Assembly: GCA_029940715.1 (NCBI GenBank) | Contig: JAPYTU010000008.1 | Location: 1 to 34,321 of the forward strand | DNA: 34,321 bases | Source of the DNA: Cytophagales bacterium | GTDB lineage: Bacteria > Bacteroidota > Bacteroidia > Cytophagales > MED-G16 | Direction of reading: 5' to 3' | Shown here: piece by piece, positions 22,898-30,676 of the stretch | Position numbering within the stretch: the first letter of the stretch is position 1 | Layout: every line of letters starts with the position of its first letter | Program-made: the position numbers and the translations under genes | The notes under the pieces: model-generated | The model's database searches: none | What the model saw: the letters and a program-made list of their open reading frames with translations, nothing else | What the model was told of the DNA's origin: nothing

Positions 22898-24554
22898 TTA
22901 ATATATATAGAAAATAAGATATACTACAAGTTAATAAAGTTCCTATAAAATTAAACCACAAGTAACCAATTGAATCGCCTTGATTAAAATAAATAATCAA
23001 AACAATAGTTTGAGATAAAATTGCACCTATAAATACATTATTAGATTTTATTTTTTTATTAAAAAAAGCAACTAAAAATATTCCCAAGACATTTCCATAA
23101 AGTAAAGAGGCAACTATGTTAATTGATTCAATTAAGTTTTCTTTTTGAACAAAAAATAATGAAAACAGAATTGCTATAACTCCCCATATAAAATTGAAGA
23201 ATTTAGAAATGATTACATCATTTTTAGTAAAAACATCTGATTTAAAAAATCTTTTATAAATATCAATAGTTGTTATAGCTGATAACGCACTAATTTCTGC
23301 TGATGTAGAACTCATAGCAGCAGAAAAAATTACTGCTATTAAAAAGCCAATTAAACCTATTGGTAGATAATCTAAAATAAACGTTAAAAATATAAAATCT
23401 GATTCTGGCTTTTTCATAATATATCCATTTGCTACAACCTCAGATTCGAAATTCTTTCGATTCATATCTAAATCGTTATTTAATTCAATAATTTGCTTAT
23501 TTAGTTTTTCATCTTTAGAGTTATTAAAATAACTATTTAATAATTCCTTTTTCTTTTCAAAAATTAAAGTATTTTCTTTCTCATAGTTTTCAATTAAAGA
23601 ATTATCAATAGATTTTTGATAACTTAAAAGACTCTTGTTAAAATTAAGGGGAGGTTGATTTAAAGAATAAAAAACAAATAATAATAGTCCAATAAAAAGT
23701 ATAAAAAATTGTAAAGGTATTTTCATAAATGCATTGAATATTAAACCCATTTGACTTTCTTTAATATTTTTACCATTTATATATCTTGATACCTGTGATT
23801 GATCTGTACCAAAATAAGATAACGATAGGAAAAATCCGCCAAATAAACCCGACCAAATGGTATACTTTTCTGAAAAATCAAAAGATAAATTAATTGCATT
23901 ATTTTTATCAAATAAACCCATTAATTGTAATGAATTGTAAAACGAAATATCTTTGAGTATAAAATTTAAAAGAAATGTAAATAATACAATTAATCCAATA
24001 AAAATAATTGTCATTTGATATTTGTGAGTTAAACTGACTGCCCTACTACCCCCAACTACTGTATACAAAATAATTAATGATCCAACTAATATTACAGTAA
24101 TGGTTAGATCCCATCCTAAAATAGTTGTTAAAATTATTGATGGAGCATAAATTGTAATTCCAGCTTGCAAACCTCTTTGCATTAAAAAAAATAAAGATGT
24201 AAGGAGTCTAACTTTATAATCAAACCTTGTCTCAAGGTATTCATATGCTGTATAAACATTTGACTTATAATAAATTGGAACAAAAATTAAAGAAACTATA
24301 ATAAGTGCAATTGGCAAACCAAGATAATTTTGAATAAAACTCATACCTTCAACATAACCTTGTCCTGGAGTCGATAAAAATGTAATTGCACTAGCTTGAG
24401 TAGCCATTACTGATAAACCTATTGTTCTCCAGTTTGCCGATTTATTACCTAAAATGTAAGATTTTAAATTTTTATTAGAATAATTTTTATATGTACTATA
24501 TAATGATATACTTAATAAAGTGAAGGAAAGTATAAATAAATCAATATTTGACAT
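22869..24554 (-). CDS. Sodium:solute symporter (SSS family)
   Basis: A 561-residue Na+-coupled carrier with about 13-14 membrane helices. LGNKSANWRTIGLSVMATQASAITFLSTPGQGYVEGM near the start, GGSRAVSLTHKYQM and SAAMSSTSAEISALSAITTID are SSS signatures, the last forming part of the Na+ site. A charged, coiled segment of about 85 residues (about 310-395) interrupts the helix pattern, as in many Bacteroidota SSS proteins. The substrate is unknown. Its start codon overlaps the stop of a 28-codon membrane peptide (TAATG), and its end overlaps the dehydrogenase by 29 bases. Confidence 0.92.
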   Translation of the reverse strand: MSNIDLFILSFTLLSISLYSTYKNYSNKNLKSYILGNKSANWRTIGLSVMATQASAITFLSTPGQGYVEGMSFIQNYLGLPIALIIVSLIFVPIYYKSNVYTAYEYLETRFDYKVRLLTSLFFLMQRGLQAGITIYAPSIILTTILGWDLTITVILVGSLIILYTVVGGSRAVSLTHKYQMTIIFIGLIVLFTFLLNFILKDISFYNSLQLMGLFDKNNAINLSFDFSEKYTIWSGLFGGFFLSLSYFGTDQSQVSRYINGKNIKESQMGLIFNAFMKIPLQFFILFIGLLLFVFYSLNQPPLNFNKSLLSYQKSIDNSLIENYEKENTLIFEKKKELLNSYFNNSKDEKLNKQIIELNNDLDMNRKNFESEVVANGYIMKKPESDFIFLTFILDYLPIGLIGFLIAVIFSAAMSSTSAEISALSAITTIDIYKRFFKSDVFTKNDVIISKFFNFIWGVIAILFSLFFVQKENLIESINIVASLLYGNVLGIFLVAFFNKKIKSNNVFIGAILSQTIVLIIYFNQGDSIGYLWFNFIGTLLTCSISYFLYILNENINNSTK

Positions 24555-24640
24555 TAAACAATCTTAGTAAAAAACAATAAAAAAAGTATATATAATATAA
24601 GTGCTATAATTATTTTAAAATGTGTTTTATTTAAGTCCAT
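24554..24640 (-). CDS. 28-residue single-helix membrane peptide coupled to the symporter
   Basis: On the minus strand an ATG at 24640-24638 opens 28 codons ending in TAA whose last base is the first base of the symporter ATG (TAATG). The peptide begins MDLNKTHFK and then is one hydrophobic helix (IIIALILYILFLLFF) ending TKIV. The same TAATG overlap joins genes at 1998 and 14292 in this window. Some SSS transporters are preceded by a small membrane protein gene (for example yjcH before actP, yhdT before panF), so an accessory role is plausible. Those partners are larger, and no homology is claimed. Confidence 0.55.
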   Translation of the reverse strand: MDLNKTHFKIIIALILYILFLLFFTKIV

Positions 24641-24693
24641 TATTTTAAAATTAATGAAATAGATATTTATAATATAATGATTAATTTATTTAA

Positions 24694-25854
24694 TTAAATA
24701 ATATCTGAATAATATGATTTAATAGTATTTCTTAAATTATAATTTAACGACATGGTTTTACCATAAGCTCCACAAGAATATATTCTAAATATATCATTCC
24801 TTTTTGAAAATGGTAATTTTATATTTTTTAAAAAAATATCTGAAGATTCACACAATGGACCAACAACATCATACTTTTTAAAAGTACTTTCAATAGAAGT
24901 TAAGTTTGATATTTTGTGATAGCTATTGTATAAAGCTGGTCTAATTAACTCAGTCATTCCTGCATCTAGTATAACATAATTTTTGTCATATGATTTTTTT
25001 GTAAATAATACTCTAGATATCAGATTACCACATTGCCCTACTAATGATCTTCCCAATTCAACATAAATTTTTTGATTTTTTAATAAAATGATATTCTTTT
25101 TATAAACATTAAAATATTCGCTAAAATTAGGAATATAATTTTTTTCTGGATTGTTATAATCTATAGGTAAACCACCACCTACGTTGATATGATTTAATAA
25201 TATACCATAATCAAATATTTTCTTGTTTGTTGTATTAGCTATTTTACATAATTTATCAAACACTTTAAAATTTGTTATTTGTGATCCTAAATGAAAATGT
25301 ATACCAACTAGATTTATATTATCTAAAGATTTTAACAAAATTAAAATGTCGTCTACATCATTTATATCAATACCAAATTTATTTTTTTTAGTACCAGTGG
25401 TAATATTCTTGTGTGTTTTTGATTCAATATTTGGATTAAGTCTTAAAGCAATATTTGATGTAACTAATGATTTTTTTGAAATATCATTGATTACTTGAAT
25501 TTCTTGAATTGACTCACAATTAAAACAAGAAATTTTACTATTAATAGAATATTCAATTTCTTTGTCAGTTTTTCCTACTCCGGCAAAAACAATATCTTTA
25601 TTATCAAACCCCTCCTCAATGGCTTTTTTTACTTCATTTCCACTAACAGCATCAATCCCTATACCATGATTTCTTATAAGATATAATAATTTAGAATTTG
25701 TATTAGCTTTAATAGCATAGTGAACTTTAAAAATTTTAGAATTTGCTTCTATTATTAACTTTTCTAAAGTCTCTGATAAAATGTTTAAATCGTAATAATA
25801 AAATGGGGTATCGATTGTTTTAAAAGAATCAATTATATCATTATTGAACACCAA
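24694..25854 (-). CDS. lysA: Diaminopimelate decarboxylase
   Basis: A 386-residue PLP enzyme of fold type III catalysing the last step of lysine synthesis. The cofactor lysine is Lys49 in HYAIKANTN. IDAVSGNEV, HFHLGSQI, NVGGGLPIDY, ELGRSLVG and GPLCESSD follow in the family order; the Cys and Glu of the last motif bind substrate across the dimer. The protein is slightly shorter than average, with a compact C-terminus. It lies six bases downstream of rplT on the same strand and so could be read through from the thrS operon. Confidence 0.95.
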   Translation of the reverse strand: MVFNNDIIDSFKTIDTPFYYYDLNILSETLEKLIIEANSKIFKVHYAIKANTNSKLLYLIRNHGIGIDAVSGNEVKKAIEEGFDNKDIVFAGVGKTDKEIEYSINSKISCFNCESIQEIQVINDISKKSLVTSNIALRLNPNIESKTHKNITTGTKKNKFGIDINDVDDILILLKSLDNINLVGIHFHLGSQITNFKVFDKLCKIANTTNKKIFDYGILLNHINVGGGLPIDYNNPEKNYIPNFSEYFNVYKKNIILLKNQKIYVELGRSLVGQCGNLISRVLFTKKSYDKNYVILDAGMTELIRPALYNSYHKISNLTSIESTFKKYDVVGPLCESSDIFLKNIKLPFSKRNDIFRIYSCGAYGKTMSLNYNLRNTIKSYYSDII

Positions 25855-25859
25855 TTTTT

Positions 25860-26204
25860 TTAACTAATAGTTTTAATGATTTTCTTGAAAGATTCAGGGT
25901 CGTTCATGGCAATATCAGCCAAAACCTTTCTATTTAAAGTGATATTTGACTTTTTTAACTTATCCATAAAATCAGAGTATGAAATTCCCCCTACTCTTAC
26001 AGCAGCATTTATTCTTTGAATCCACAAACTTCTAATTTCTCTTTTTTTTGTTTTTCTATGAATATAAGAATACTGTAACGCTTTTTCTACAGCATTCTTT
26101 GTAACTGTCCATACATTTTTTCTTCTTCCAAAGTAGCCCTTTGCTAATTTAAAAATTTTTTTCTTTCTGTTTTTTGCTGCTACATTGTTTCTTGATCTTG
26201 GCAT
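25860..26204 (-). CDS. rplT: 50S ribosomal protein L20
   Basis: A 114-residue protein starting MPRSRNNVAAKNRKKKIFKLAKGYFGRRKN, the L20 N-terminal rRNA-binding extension, with SLWIQRINAAVR in the globular domain. It is essential for early 50S assembly. Third gene of infC-rpmI-rplT, ten bases after rpmI. In E. coli L20 represses this operon by binding the mRNA; I see no obvious equivalent structure in the 4-10-base spacers here. Confidence 0.97.
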   Translation of the reverse strand: MPRSRNNVAAKNRKKKIFKLAKGYFGRRKNVWTVTKNAVEKALQYSYIHRKTKKREIRSLWIQRINAAVRVGGISYSDFMDKLKKSNITLNRKVLADIAMNDPESFKKIIKTIS

Positions 26205-26214
26205 AATTATAAAT

Positions 26215-26403
26215 TTATATCATTCTTTCAATATTCTTTTTGTCAGATTTATGAACTAATGAAGAGTTTGTTAAATTTCTTTTTTGTTTAGTTTCTTTTT
26301 TAGTTAAAATATGATTTTTAAATGCATTTTTTCTTTTAATCTTTCCAGATCCAGTCAATTTAAATCTTTTTTTAGCTCCTGATTTAGTTTTTACTTTTGG
26401 CAT
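26215..26403 (-). CDS. rpmI: 50S ribosomal protein L35
   Basis: A 62-residue basic protein starting MPKVKTKSGAKKRFKLTGSGKIKRKNA, the L35 signature. Length is near the family norm of about 65. It lies four bases after the infC stop and ten before rplT, the standard order, so all three are translated from one message. Confidence 0.96.
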   Translation of the reverse strand: MPKVKTKSGAKKRFKLTGSGKIKRKNAFKNHILTKKETKQKRNLTNSSLVHKSDKKNIERMI

Positions 26404-26407
26404 ATAA

Positions 26408-26953
26408 TTATTTTTTTGGTGATAACATTAAAAACATTCTTTTTCCTTCAAGTTTAGGTAACTCTTCAACATTTGCTATATCCTCAAGAGCTTGTGCTAA
26501 TTTTAGTAATAGAATTTCTCCTCTTTCTTTAAAAACAATCGTTCTACCATAAAAATGAACATACGCTTTAACTTTAGCACCACTTTCTAAAAATTTTATT
26601 GCATGTTTTAATTTAAAATTAAAATCATGTTCATCGGTATTTGGACCGAATCTAATTTCTTTTAAAACCATTTTTTGTGCATTAGACCTTATAGATTTTT
26701 GTTTCTTTTTTTGTGTGTATTTGAATTTTGAATAATCAATAATTTTACACACTGGAGGATCAATATTTGGTGAAATTTCAACAAGATCTAATCCAAGTCT
26801 TTCTGCCATAGCTTTTGCCTGGTGTAACGGATAAACATTTACTTCAACATTATCACCTACAACCCTAACTTTACTAGAAGTAATTTTATCATTAATTTTA
26901 TACTTCTCTTGTGGTCTATTCCAGGTTCTTTTTTTTCTATTTATTCTAATAAT
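26408..26953 (-). CDS. infC: Translation initiation factor IF-3, AUU start
   Basis: IF-3 controls start-codon selection on the 30S subunit. An ATG at 26809 would give only 133 residues and cut off most of the N-terminal domain. The same frame is open upstream and encodes RKKRTWNRPQEKYKIND and VRVVGDNVEVNVYPLHQAKA, the normal IF-3 N-domain. No ATG, GTG or TTG fits, but two consecutive ATT codons (26953 and 26950) lie 5 and 8 bases after AAAAGGAGG. I choose the first, giving 181 residues. An AUU start is the known basis of infC autoregulation in E. coli. The C-domain (KIIDYSKFKYTQKKK to LMLSPKK) is intact. Confidence 0.93.
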   Translation of the reverse strand: MIRINRKKRTWNRPQEKYKINDKITSSKVRVVGDNVEVNVYPLHQAKAMAERLGLDLVEISPNIDPPVCKIIDYSKFKYTQKKKQKSIRSNAQKMVLKEIRFGPNTDEHDFNFKLKHAIKFLESGAKVKAYVHFYGRTIVFKERGEILLLKLAQALEDIANVEELPKLEGKRMFLMLSPKK

Positions 26954-26958
26954 TCTTA

Positions 26959-26967
26959 CCTCCTTTT
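26959..26967 (-). promoter_or_regulatory. Strong Shine-Dalgarno sequence of infC
   Basis: AAAAGGAGG on the minus strand, five bases before the first ATT codon of infC. I saw no comparable box before the other genes inspected in this window, so its presence supports the non-ATG start and suggests that infC initiation needs this extra anchor. Confidence 0.8.
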
Positions 26968-27018
26968 AAAATATCTGCAAATATCTTAATATTTTATATA
27001 AATAAAAGTAAATCATAA

Positions 27019-28962
27019 TTATTTTGTATGATTTAATATTTCAACATTTAAAATATTTTCCAATTCAATTAATGACATTTTACCAATGTCTCCTTCTCCT
27101 TTTTTTCTAACAGATAATTTAGTTGAATTCATTTCATTTTCACCTACAATAATCATGTAAGGAATTTTCATTACTTCAGCATCTCTTATTTTTTTTGAAA
27201 TTTTTTCTACCCTCTTATCTAATGAACATCTAAATCCATTTTTACTTAGTTTATCATAAACACCAAATGCATAATTATTGACTTTGTCATTTATAGGTAA
27301 AATAATTAATTGTTTAGGGGCTAACCACAAAGGAAAATTACCCTCACAATGTTCAGTTAAAATTGCTATAAACCTTTCCATAGATCCAAATGGTGCTCTA
27401 TGAATTAAAACCGGTCTATCCTTTTTATTATTTTTATTAATAAAATTTAAATTAAAACGTTTAGGTAATTGATAATCTACCTGAACTGTGCCTAATTGCC
27501 ATTCTCTATCTAATGAATCATTAACTATAAAATCAATTTTTGGGCCATAAAAAGCTGCTTCACCATAAACTATATTAGCTTCAATTGATTTTTCTTTTAT
27601 TGCCTCAACTAAATCATTTTCTGCAATATCCCACAATTTACTATCACCAATATATTTATCATGATTTTTTTTATCTCTTAATGATACCTGAACTTTATAG
27701 TTATCAAATAAAAGTGCTTTAAAAACTTTTATTATAAGATTCATAACATTAATTACTTCAGACTTAACTTGATCAATTGTACAAAAAATATGTGCGTCAT
27801 CTTGTGTAAAACCCCTTACTCGTGTCATTCCATGTAATTCACCACTTTTTTCATATCTATAAACCGTACCAAATTCGGCTATTCTAATAGGTAACTCTTT
27901 ATACGAATGAGGTTTAAAATTAAAAATTTCACAATGATGTGGACAATTCATTGGTTTTAATAAAAATTCATCATTATCACTAGGAACTTTAATAGGTTGA
28001 AAAGAGGATTCTCCATACTTTTCATAATGACCAGATGTTACGTACAATTCTTTAGAACCTATATGCGGAGTTGAAACATGTTCATAACCTAAATTAATTT
28101 GTTCATTCCTCATGAAATTCATTAAATTTTCTCTAATAATATTTCCATTGGGTAACCACATAGGTAAACCCTGACCTACTTTATCGCTGAAAAAATATAA
28201 ATCAAGATCTTTACCTAATTTTCTATGATCTCTCTTTTTTGCTTCTTCAAGTTTTAATAGATAATTATCCAATTCTTTTTGTTTTGGAAAGGTGATAGCA
28301 TATAGTCTTGTTAATTGTTTATTTTTTTCATCTCCCCTCCAGTAAGCACCTGCAATGTTTAAAATTTTCACAGCTTTAACAAAAGAAGTATTTGGAATAT
28401 GAGGTCCTTTACATAAATCAATAAAATTACCTTGTTTATAAAAAGTAATTTCACCATCATTTAAATCTTTTAATAAATCCAGTTTTAAATTATCAGATTT
28501 ATTATCAAAATATTTTATAGCATCAGCTTTAGATATTTCTTCTCTTACGTATTCAGATTTGGTTCTGGATAATTCTATAATTTTATTTTCAATTTTTTCT
28601 AAATCAATTTTTGATGTATCATATTTATCAAAATCAATATCATAATAAAACCCATTAGCAATTGATGGTCCTATACCGAATTTTACTCCTGGGTATATAC
28701 TTTCAATAGCTTCAGCGAGTAAATGAGCTGAGGAATGCCAAAATGTAGATTTTCCCATATCATCATCCCAACTATAAAATTTTATTTTACAATCATTTAA
28801 TATTTTATATGATAAATCAACTACTTGATCATCAAGAGATGCAACTAAGGTTTTTTTAAATAAACTATTACTTATTGTTTTAAGAATTTCTAAACACGTG
28901 ATTCCTACTTTATAAGATTTTACTGATGCATCAGGGAACTCGATTTTTATAGATTTAATCAT
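27019..28962 (-). CDS. thrS: Threonine-tRNA ligase
   Basis: A 647-residue class II synthetase. An N-terminal TGS domain (1-62) is followed by an editing domain with HSSAHLLAEAI and its HxxxH zinc-like motif. The catalytic core has NCPHHCEIF, motif 2 HGMTRVRGFTQDDAHIF and motif 3 PVLIHRAPFGSMERF. The anticodon-binding domain is C-terminal. The length is standard. It is the first gene of the classic thrS-infC-rpmI-rplT cluster, 65 bases before infC, and starts 32 bases after the nitroreductase stop. Confidence 0.97.
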   Translation of the reverse strand: MIKSIKIEFPDASVKSYKVGITCLEILKTISNSLFKKTLVASLDDQVVDLSYKILNDCKIKFYSWDDDMGKSTFWHSSAHLLAEAIESIYPGVKFGIGPSIANGFYYDIDFDKYDTSKIDLEKIENKIIELSRTKSEYVREEISKADAIKYFDNKSDNLKLDLLKDLNDGEITFYKQGNFIDLCKGPHIPNTSFVKAVKILNIAGAYWRGDEKNKQLTRLYAITFPKQKELDNYLLKLEEAKKRDHRKLGKDLDLYFFSDKVGQGLPMWLPNGNIIRENLMNFMRNEQINLGYEHVSTPHIGSKELYVTSGHYEKYGESSFQPIKVPSDNDEFLLKPMNCPHHCEIFNFKPHSYKELPIRIAEFGTVYRYEKSGELHGMTRVRGFTQDDAHIFCTIDQVKSEVINVMNLIIKVFKALLFDNYKVQVSLRDKKNHDKYIGDSKLWDIAENDLVEAIKEKSIEANIVYGEAAFYGPKIDFIVNDSLDREWQLGTVQVDYQLPKRFNLNFINKNNKKDRPVLIHRAPFGSMERFIAILTEHCEGNFPLWLAPKQLIILPINDKVNNYAFGVYDKLSKNGFRCSLDKRVEKISKKIRDAEVMKIPYMIIVGENEMNSTKLSVRKKGEGDIGKMSLIELENILNVEILNHTK

Positions 28963-28994
28963 AATAATAATTCAATAAAATATTTTAAATAAAA

Positions 28995-29768
28995 TTATAC
29001 TTCTTTAATAAATAAATCATTATCAAATCTTAATTGCTTTCCATAAACACCTTCATTTTCTCTTTTACCCGTTCCAATAGCCATACAGATTTGTGCTTTT
29101 CTAGGTAGATTTAGAATTTTTTTCATTCTTGTTGAGTCTAAACCTTCCATTGGACAACTATCAAATCCATATGCTCTCATTGACAACATAAAGTTTTGAC
29201 AAGCTAAAGCTGTTGTTTTTTGAGACCAAACTTTCATATCAGAAAATGAACTAGGTTCTCTTGGAATTACTTTAAAAATACCAATTATGTTCACAATTAT
29301 CTTTTTAATAAACCCTAGTATACCTAAAAACCCGTGATTATATGCTAAACTTGTAATTTTAGCATAATAATTATAAACCTCTTTAGGTACATTATTTCTA
29401 GTTTTAAAATAATCTAACATTAATTGATTATTTCTTTTCCAATAGTCAGGTCTAGAAACAAAAACAAATAATTCTTTTGCAGTTGATGCAGCTGGTTGTG
29501 ATAAACATGCTTTTATAACTTTATTTTTTTTCTCCTTATTTTTTATCCAATAAATTTCCCATGTCTGCAAATTTGAAGATGTTGGAGCTTTAAGAGCATT
29601 TTCCATGCATTTTTTAACTATTTTTTCTGGAATTTTATGATCACTGAAAACCCTAACACTTCTCCTTGTATTTATTACTTTATCAAATTCTTCTGAATTA
29701 ATATTAGGAAGTTTTAAATTTAAAGGATTTGGATTTTTAATTCCTGAAAAAACAGTATTATTAGACAT
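28995..29768 (-). CDS. Nitroreductase family FMN oxidoreductase
   Basis: A 257-residue NfsB-like flavoprotein. INTRRSVRVFSDHKIPE is the FMN-binding start and KAPTSSNLQTWEIYWI lies where these enzymes contact the cofactor. FDSCPMEGLDSTRMKKILNLP is the typical C-terminal signature. It reduces nitroaromatics, quinones or flavins in the cytoplasm; the physiological substrate is unknown. A central insertion (about 105-165) makes it longer than minimal members. It starts 24 bases downstream of the XRE-S24 repressor gene and may be under its control, in which case it would be part of a stress response; this is inference. Confidence 0.88.
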   Translation of the reverse strand: MSNNTVFSGIKNPNPLNLKLPNINSEEFDKVINTRRSVRVFSDHKIPEKIVKKCMENALKAPTSSNLQTWEIYWIKNKEKKNKVIKACLSQPAASTAKELFVFVSRPDYWKRNNQLMLDYFKTRNNVPKEVYNYYAKITSLAYNHGFLGILGFIKKIIVNIIGIFKVIPREPSSFSDMKVWSQKTTALACQNFMLSMRAYGFDSCPMEGLDSTRMKKILNLPRKAQICMAIGTGKRENEGVYGKQLRFDNDLFIKEV

Positions 29769-29792
29769 AAATCAAAAATATATAAAAAATAA

Positions 29793-30557
29793 TTATATCT
29801 TATTTTTTATATCATTTATATCTGAATACAAAGCATTTATATGACTTTTTAAAGTATTTAAATCATTATTTGGATTAGGAAAATCTAAACTAAAAAAAGC
29901 TATTCCTTCCCAAACCTCTATAATGTCATTTAAACCTATATTATAAACTTCATAAGACTTATTATCAGAAATTAACTTTAATTCATTTTCTAAAGTTTCA
30001 ACTCTTTTATAAACTATACCGTCATTTTTTGTTAATAAGATATAATTTTTACCATCTTTAATATAATCTAAATTTTCAATATATTTTCCTATTACTATTG
30101 TTCCAGAAGTTAATGGTAACATAGAATCACCTTTAATTTCAAACGCTCTATGAGTGCCACTAAAATTTAAAAATGGCAATTGAAATTTTGGTAATTGTTC
30201 AATAAATTCAAAATCTGAATAGGAATTTAGATATCCAGCAGATGCTTTTTGATTAATTAATTCAATATTTTCATCACCTGAATTATCAACAGTTATTGAT
30301 AATACCTTTACTTTTTGATTTTCATTTCTTTTATAATTTTTTTCAGATAAAATAGAAACATCTTTTTTAAGTATATTATCTAAAGAAATATTAAATGTAT
30401 CACATATTTTTAATAGGTTATTTAATCTAGGATCTGATCTACCCTCCTCATATGCACCAACTAAAGATCTTTTAATTCCAATTTTTTTTGAAAACATCTC
30501 CTGTGTCCACCCTTTTTTCTTTCTTAAAAATCTTATGTTTTCATTTACTTTAACCAT
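29793..30557 (-). CDS. XRE-type repressor with S24 (LexA/CI-like) self-cleavage domain
   Basis: A 254-residue regulator. The N-terminal XRE helix-turn-helix (about 6-62) contains TQEMFSKKIGIKRSLVGAYEEGR. A linker carries SAGYL, with a candidate Ala107-Gly108 cleavage site. The S24 domain has Ser145 in KGDSMLP and Lys184 in VYKRV, the catalytic dyad of LexA/CI-type proteins. Such factors are inactivated by RecA-assisted autocleavage or act as general stress repressors. Two 19-base palindromes upstream suggest autoregulation. No phage genes are near, so it appears to be a resident chromosomal regulator. Confidence 0.9.
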   Translation of the reverse strand: MVKVNENIRFLRKKKGWTQEMFSKKIGIKRSLVGAYEEGRSDPRLNNLLKICDTFNISLDNILKKDVSILSEKNYKRNENQKVKVLSITVDNSGDENIELINQKASAGYLNSYSDFEFIEQLPKFQLPFLNFSGTHRAFEIKGDSMLPLTSGTIVIGKYIENLDYIKDGKNYILLTKNDGIVYKRVETLENELKLISDNKSYEVYNIGLNDIIEVWEGIAFFSLDFPNPNNDLNTLKSHINALYSDINDIKNKI

Positions 30558-30561
30558 AATA

Positions 30562-30580
30562 TTACTATAATATATAGTAA
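30562..30580. promoter_or_regulatory. Operator O1 of the XRE-S24 repressor
   Basis: TTACTATAATATATAGTAA is a 19-base palindrome with TTACTA and TAGTAA arms around seven bases. It lies four bases upstream of the repressor ATG. A bound repressor would block transcript start or translation initiation. It shares arms and spacer length with O2. Confidence 0.75.
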
Positions 30581-30601
30581 ATATATAATAAATATTTTTA
30601 A

Positions 30602-30620
30602 TTACTATAATAATTAGTAA
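30602..30620. promoter_or_regulatory. Operator O2 of the XRE-S24 repressor
   Basis: TTACTATAATAATTAGTAA has the same six-base arms and seven-base spacer as O1 and starts exactly 40 bases further upstream, about four helical turns. Dimers on O1 and O2 would face the same side of the DNA, allowing CI-like cooperative binding. Confidence 0.75.
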
Positions 30621-30676
30621 TAATACATACCACTTTCAGTGTAAATAGTATTGTGTCTTATTATAAATAAAAATAT

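Noticed and set aside
26408..26809. infC as a 133-residue protein starting at ATG
   Set aside because: This would remove the conserved IF-3 N-domain that is encoded in the same open frame immediately upstream.
29793..30620. Prophage remnant around the CI-like repressor
   Set aside because: Neighbours are a nitroreductase, thrS and a Bacteroidota Asp-box protein; no phage structural, integrase or att-like sequence is visible.
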